Positions 58,101 through 64,000 of a stretch of DNA of 64,000 bases are shown one piece after another. The stretch comes from Diaporthe sp. PMI_573. Taxonomy: Eukaryota; Ascomycota; Sordariomycetes; Diaporthales; Diaporthaceae. The position numbers were made by a program, and so were the translations under genes. The notes under the pieces were generated by a model, which made no database searches, was not told where the DNA came from, and saw only the letters and a program-made list of their open reading frames with translations. The stretch's first letter is position 1, and every line of letters begins with the position of its first letter. The stretch spans positions 62,001 to 126,000 of the forward strand of contig JAJTUP010000112.1 of assembly GCA_021399435.1 (NCBI GenBank), given 5' to 3'.

Positions 58101-59911
58101 GCACCGAGAGCGACCAGACTGCGGGCGACGTACGTATTTATATCTTTGAGCAGGTAGAGTTGCGGCTCTTGAGCCTCAAGGCACCCGGTAGCCTCGGAGC
58201 CTAGGTGAGTATGCCTTCGAGGGATGGAGGTTACATTCACTTTCACACCCACCCACACACACACAACGAAGCATACAATTCGGGCAAAATGATAACATCG
58301 AAGGCTTTGTCCGAGGCTCCAGCATGTGCTTGATGGTTTCGGTGTTGTTGTATTTGTCGCTCCTATCAGCAACGCAGCCTGCTGGCCGGTGATCGAGCAG
58401 CCCAATAACGACCGTGGACTCGGACGGCTCGTAGACTCTGCAGGGCAATAAAGGGGCCTTTTGTCCATCTCGACTACCAATTAATGATCGAGGAGCAGAG
58501 GTTCCATGCCGTGCTCACGACTTGGCGCAACTGCCGGGCGATACGATCAAGGATAGACCCCGACCAATGCAGGCTTTCCCAGTGGCACAGCAGCTGTGGT
58601 TGTGGCCCATTATAGGATGGCAATAAGGGGAAGGGGCTGGGGTTGGAATCCGTACGTGCTCGACAGTGATGGCGGTCATGAGTGGTCATGTGAGCCCAAA
58701 AGTCCGTGGCGGCCGGGGACTTGCAGGTCGACATCCAGATTCACACACGGTTGAAGAGCGGCATCATAGCTCAAATCCCTTTTCTCTCCGAGCGAGCCGT
58801 TAGCCACCGGACCAATAAGACTGCCACTGTCGTCGGCTGGCTTGGTGTCGTGAGTGGCAGCCTGTTCACACGGAAGGATGGATGGTGGAGCGGGTGACGG
58901 TCCGCACAGGGTTTAAAAAAAGCAAGTCCTGGCTTGTGGCACCAAGCGAGTTGACGCCACAGGTGACCGGGTGACTGGCTAGACGCCCTCCAGTTAGGTG
59001 TTCGCTGGATGTGATCACCTTCGGAGTCCAGGTTGGCATGGGGTGACGATGTCCATGGCACGCCGCTGAGCCCCTTTTGCTGGCGACCGCAGCTCATAAA
59101 GTCGGACACGAGCGGCGACTGGCACTGGCTGACCCAGATGACAACCAAAACCTGGGGACGGACGGAAAAGGTATGATTGGATGATAAACACCGGCAGAAG
59201 ATGAATCTGATCTAATGAGCAGGAAGGAGTGTGCAATTCGAATTTTATCGACGAGATGAGGGCAATCTGCCAGGCCGGCGCGGCCGACGATCAGAGCTCC
59301 AGGGCCTCCGACAGACCCTGACAACAGGCAAACAAGGCCAGAGAGACAAGAGAAGACGGAACCCAGGACAAGTAATTCCACGTTCCACGCTGGTTCCCGC
59401 TGACACGGCCACTCTCTCCCATTTATCCTCTCCCTCCTCTCCGCGTGGCACGCCCCGTTGGCCGCGACCCCGGTCTCGCGTGCGACGGGTTAATGACTTG
59501 TTCCAACACATCAGAACGACTCGAAACAATCCTTCACGCCCTCTGGCCCGCACATCTCGGCCGGCACCTGATCGATCCTATGCTAGGCAGAAGGTGCGGA
59601 TGCTGATAGCCACAACTCGTGCATGGTTCTTCCGCAGAGCCACCACGAGTTGTCGTGTGCGACGGGCCCACAACAGCACATACCTGCCGAGCACGCCTAG
59701 GTATATCAATTAGCCTCTCGGCAAGCAGCAGGGGCAGGGATCACCAATGCATGGCAGTGGGAGCAGCGCACGGACGGCCCTGAGGATCTGCCGCGGCGCT
59801 CTCCATACGTCACTCGTCTTATTATTATCCCCCGACCATCCGCAGATTGCCAGCCCCGACGTCCAACGACACCTCCTGTCCACCGCGACGGTCGCGCGTC
59901 GGGGCGCTACC
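55180..59911. other. Gene-poor intergenic region
   Basis: About 4.7 kb with overlapping low-quality frames on both strands, for example 55791-56405 and 56048-56737 minus. They have no domains, splice structure or consistent composition. It includes a G11 run (58052-58062). The end of the region is the leader of the acyltransferase gene. Confidence 0.5.
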
Positions 59912-61288
59912 ATGTCCTCCTCCCCCTCCTCCGCCGCCGCCGCCGAGTCCAAGCTGTTCCCAAGGTCGGAAGCCAGGAGCCACAATGCTGCCAACCGATG
60001 GACAACCCGCATAATCCCCGTTCTTCTCCTCGCGGTTATCGGCTTCGCCTGCTGGGCCCTCACAAAACCTATTTGCGGTGAGTCTAAACTCTGCCGCGCG
60101 CGAACCGCACGGCCAGAAACCTAATGAGAGACGAGACGAGACGAGAGACATCTGGAGAAGGCTAGGCTGACACGCGGCGTCGCACCCACCCCCAGTTGAC
60201 TTCTTTATCGCTCGAAACCAGCAGCGCACCGCAATCGCCCTTCTCGTCCTTCATTACATCTTCCTAATATTAATGCTCGTATGCTACGCCCGTACGCTAT
60301 ACACTGTTACATATAACCCAGGCGTCGTGCCCCTCGAACCGAAGCTTGGCCTCGAGTCCTTCTACACCCGCGATTTCTACACCTGCCGGAGCGACGGCCT
60401 GCCAATCTGGTGCTCCGACTGTCAGAACTGGAAGCCTGATCGGGCCCACCATTCTGGCGACGTCCAGCGCTGCGTCAAGAAGATGGACCACTACTGTCCT
60501 TGGGCCGGGGGCATGATCGGCGAGACGGGTAAGCCTTTCTGATAGATGGTTCTCATGGATGATTGTTCACTGGGGAGACATGTCACGAGGATAACACCCG
60601 TCGACTCTCGTCCCCGACTCTCCCTTTTGAGGATAATGACTGATTTGGCTGTACAGCCTTCAAATTCTTTATACAATTTGTCACATACACCGCTTGCTAC
60701 TGTATAATTTGCTTATCTGCCGGAGCGTACGTCACCAGGACGTTTTCCAAGGAAGGCAGAGATGTTTCCGCTCCTTCGATCATCCTAATAGCCTTTTCGG
60801 GTTTCTTCGGCTTATTCTCATTCACCATGGCCGCCATGTCACACGGCTTTGCCCTCAGCAACATCACAAACATCGAAAACCTGAGTCGGAGGACAAAGGT
60901 TCACCAGCTCGCCATCCGGATCCCGCTCAACCAGACACCGCATTCTGATAACAGCGCCACGCCGAATGAATACGAGACCATAACTTTCCCCTTGACAAAC
61001 CCAAACTTTGACGGGAACCAATTCATATACGAAAACCAGAACGGAGCCAACGGAGCCAACGGAGCCGGCCAGCGTGCCCCGGAGCACAAGTTTGCTATCG
61101 TGAAGACCGAGGTAGGCGAGAATCCGTGGGACACGGGGAGCTATTACCAGAACTGGAAGTCCGTAATGGGCGACAAAGGCCTCTTCGACTGGCTGCTACC
61201 TCTTCGGCTCTCTCCCGTTTGCCATTATAATGGGGAATACCCTATGGGTCCGGTCGTGGATAGACTTCGGGAGAAGTTAAGGAAATGA
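59912..61288 (+). CDS. Pfa5-like DHHC-type protein S-acyltransferase (DHYC variant)
   Basis: The model is join(59912..60077, 60196..60528, 60657..61288), 376 residues. The introns are 118 and 128 bp with GTGAGT and GTAAGC donors. I chose the ATG at 59912 over 59747 because [21 protein letters not shown] begins like relatives. There are four membrane segments: about residues 35-53, two before and one or two after the Cys-rich domain. The domain reads [34 protein letters not shown]. The catalytic tetrad is DHYC, a known fungal variant. The Cys that normally follows the HH pair is Ser, and the usual NNCIG is GGMIG, so some zinc ligands are lost. KPDRAHH and [10 protein letters not shown] match the fungal Pfa5 group. 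It would transfer palmitate to cysteines at a membrane. Activity is uncertain. It is convergent with the P450. Confidence 0.85.
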
Positions 61289-61473
61289 TACCACTCGAAC
61301 TGCCCAGATCTTGCCTTGTGCTTTTTCCCCAGTGGGTGAATCGATGCGTTCCCGAGCTCCAAGGTCCACTATCACTTCACCGTTTATGTGACCATTCCAC
61401 TGCCCGTAGATTGCAAAGTTTCTCTTCGCTCGTATAAATCGTGCTCACAGCATCAAATTTGGAGCATTCTAAC

Positions 61474-63330
61474 CTAGATTGGATTCATGCGAACGAAGCA
61501 CTGGCATGGGCTGCGGGTTATCTTGGACGACGCGTCGAAATTGTTCAATTGGTCGGGTATCGGGAGAAGCTCGAAGGTCAGCAACATCACGACAAGCAGG
61601 ATGCGGAACTGCTGCGTCGCGAATTTTCGACCTATCATCTCTGTCAGTCCCGCCGGAGAACTTGATCTCGGAGGGGAGGCTCGAGAAGTGTGAGAATGAA
61701 TGGTCCTTACCGAAACACGCCCTCGCGCCTGCTCCGAAGGCCAGCCGCGGCAGTGCCTTCGCGTCGAACGACCCGTCAGCCCTCAGCCAGCGCTCCGGGT
61801 GGAACTCGTTCATGTCCGTCTGCCATAATGTGCCGTACGCCGTATCTGCCCTGCTGCTAACACTCCGCATGGCGTCCGGAACGGCGAAGGGCTTGTGTGC
61901 GACGTAGGTGCTGCACACAAGTGTGGCGCCCTTGGGAACGCGGTGGCCCAGGAGTTCCGCGTCGCAGGCGGCCTCCCGGACGATCTCTGGGATCACGTTG
62001 CTCTTGCGCAGCAGCTCCTCGATGGAGGCGTCGAGGTAGGGGATGTTGGCGGCGAGGATCGCCTCGACGGGCGGGGTCTGCGGCGAGGACGGGAAGTGCG
62101 CCCGCAGCGCGTCGCGCAGCCTTGCTTGCTCGACTGGGGCGTTGGTGAGCAGCTTCACTGTCCACGACAGGAGGGACGCGGTTGTCTCGTGGCCCTGTTG
62201 GGAACAGGTCAGCTCTGCATTATTGGATGAAGACTTCGCCTCTTTAAACAAACCGGGGCGATTTGGAGTGGACTCACCGATACCAGGAGCAGAAAGAGCT
62301 CATCAAACATATCGTCAATTGTCGGCCGGTAGATATCGTCTGGGGATACCTTCCCGAACCTGCGCAGTGCTCGGTCCAAGGCGCAAACGTCCCGGGCCTT
62401 GGCTATTCCCTCGTCGTCTTTCGCGTCGCCGAGGTCAGCGAAACGCGCCGCCGATAGCTCGAGCAGCTCGCTCATAAGCCGGCGCGTGGTGGCCCAGTGT
62501 CGCCTCCACGTCGGCGTCAGCGACCAGAGAAAATGCAGGACCCCAGGGATAGGCGACATCAGGGTCGCAGGGATGAGGTCTATGAAATACGTGCCGGCCT
62601 CGAACTCCCCGCGCATGGGCGCCACAGCCATCTCGGCCGGCTCGTCCATCGAGTCGGGCTGCTCGATGGCATGGGCCCACTCGAGGACAATCTCGCGCTC
62701 GCTCCTGACGGCGCCGACGTCCGAGCCGAGCAGGACCTTCCAGATCACGTCGTAGGTTGCGATCTTGAAGTCGTCCCGGACCCAGAACGGCCTGCCGCCG
62801 GCGATGCGGGCCCTCACGCGCCAGAGCTCGACCAGCTCCGAGGCCGCGCGGTGCATGATTGGCGCGGCTTGGTCGCGCAGGAAGCCGACGCTGATGATGT
62901 CACTCCAGAGCCTGACCTGGGCCCTCCACTCGGGGCCCTTGACCTTGGCGAGGCTGGACCCGGGCACGATCGGCTTGAAGGGGCGGACGAGCGCGGGGGA
63001 CTTGTCGAACTCACGCAGCCGGTTCTGTAGCAGGTCCTCGATCTCGCGCGTGTCGCTGATGTACACCAGCGGCCGCCAGAAGGGCATCAGGAAAAGCTGT
63101 ATGACGGGGGCCCCGAGCTTCTCGAACTGGGACAGGATCATCCTCGCCGGGTCCCGGCAGCGCTGCGCCTCAGCCGTGAGCTCGGGCATGTCGCCAAAGA
63201 GCCTGCGTGTCGAGTGGGGGTTGTACGGGATGCCACTGTACGGGCGGCGATGGGTAGCACGATGGTAGAGGTAGGCCAGAAGGGTCAAGATAGGGAGTGC
63301 GATCGCGGCGGCTGTGCTGGGGGCTGCCAT
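61474..63330 (-). CDS. Cytochrome P450 monooxygenase
   Basis: The model is complement(join(61474..61631, 61711..62194, 62278..63330)), 564 residues. The introns are 79 and 83 bp with GTAAGG and GTGAGT donors. It has an N-terminal membrane anchor (about residues 5-20), the I-helix GHETTASLLSW (oxygen activation), K-helix EELLRKS (ExxR), HPERWL and the haem-ligand loop FGAGARACFGRKFA (Cys about 511). The last intron falls just after the haem Cys-Phe. I used the acceptor ending GATAG at 61632 because it gives CFGRKFATQQFRI. It is ER-bound and needs a P450 reductase. The CYP family and substrate are not assignable by eye. No other biosynthetic gene is adjacent in the window. Confidence 0.9.
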
Positions 63331-64000
63331 GGTGGAGGTTCATGATTATGGGCTGGTGGTAGACTACGGATGCTGCCGCGTTTGAGGGTCTTGTTGCACC
63401 CAGGATTGTGCTACGAGCGACGGAAGGCCGCAGCAGCATTTTTACAGACAGTAGTCCTCTACTGGCCCTGCTTCTAAAAGGCCGGGACAATATCTAGAGC
63501 AAGGGTGGGCTTAGTATTGTGCCTCTCATTGCTGTCGCTCACCACCGGCGAATCGGCTGCGGCGGCAGCACAAGAAACACCAATGGCCACAGAACGCCGG
63601 GGAATTTGATGACAACACGCCGCCAAGTCATCCATCCCATCGTGACACCAATTTTATAAGCTGACAGCTCTGAAGGAAGCTTGTTGAGTGTGTGCGGTGT
63701 AAGTATGAACACAGGGAATGGTAACACACCAGCCGGGGTCGCGAGAATATTGCTGCGTGCCACAATACGCGCCTCGGCTTCCACTGCATACCAGAAATAA
63801 GATTCCTACGTGAAGTCCTGCCACATTTTGTCTTCTGGGGGAGGGGCGGGCCATTGGCATAAGCAGAGGTCCCCGAAAGGTAATCAATTTCATTAGTGTG
63901 ATGTTACTCCTTGCCAGTGCTCAAGGCTACCGTCTACTTCGGCGTCGACTGCAGCTCGTCGCGCGCAGAAAGTCGCAGAAACTTACCCCAGATTATGAGG
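63331..64000. promoter_or_regulatory. Upstream region of the P450 gene, to the window end
   Basis: 670 bp upstream of the P450 ATG. Short frames only. It presumably contains the P450 promoter. No defined site is recognised. Confidence 0.4.

Overview
The window looks like nuclear DNA of a filamentous ascomycete (Pezizomycotina, probably a Sordariomycete). Genes are split by short introns of about 50-130 bp with GT..AG ends. The products are typical of these fungi: Pmt2, an ASH1-type SET protein, Lsm7, a Grd19/SNX3 sorting nexin and a Pfa5-like acyltransferase. GC-balanced gene space alternates with very AT-rich, TpA-rich blocks of decayed transposons, the pattern left by repeat-induced point mutation (RIP).

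Layout. 1-3.3 kb: an inverted-repeat element and an internally deleted Tc1/mariner transposon with TA duplications. 3.4-7.5 kb: two genes, an unknown membrane-anchored protein and an alpha/beta hydrolase, each with one in-frame stop, and a doubtful small gene between them. 8.4-13 kb: a propionyl-CoA-synthetase-like enzyme and a DHA2-type MFS transporter, convergent. 14.2-14.9 kb: a membrane-protein gene cut off by repeats. 15-26.6 kb: the large AT-rich block, resolved into a 2.3-kb pogo/Fot1-like element, a 432-bp palindromic MITE and a 7.76-kb Ty3/gypsy LTR retrotransposon with matching 471-bp LTRs and a GTAGT target duplication.

27-37 kb is a housekeeping cluster: SNX3/Grd19, SF3a subunit 1 (Prp21), Pmt2 and Lsm7. 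37-49.6 kb holds an unusually long gene-free upstream region (about 5.7 kb, rich in microsatellites), then a regulator with a Zn2Cys6 cluster in its C-terminal half, then another sparse stretch. 49.6-52.5 kb: the ASH1-type histone methyltransferase. 52.5-59.9 kb is gene-poor, but holds a 50-codon Cys-rich, putatively zinc-binding protein. 59.9-63.3 kb: a Pfa5-like DHYC-domain protein and a cytochrome P450, convergent.

Gene models were made by eye from reading frames, splice signals and family resemblance. Exon boundaries are phase-checked, but no transcript or homology search was available. Two spliceosome components (SF3a1, Lsm7) lie about 6 kb apart. Otherwise the genes do not form an obvious pathway, except possibly the acyl-CoA synthetase and MFS pair.
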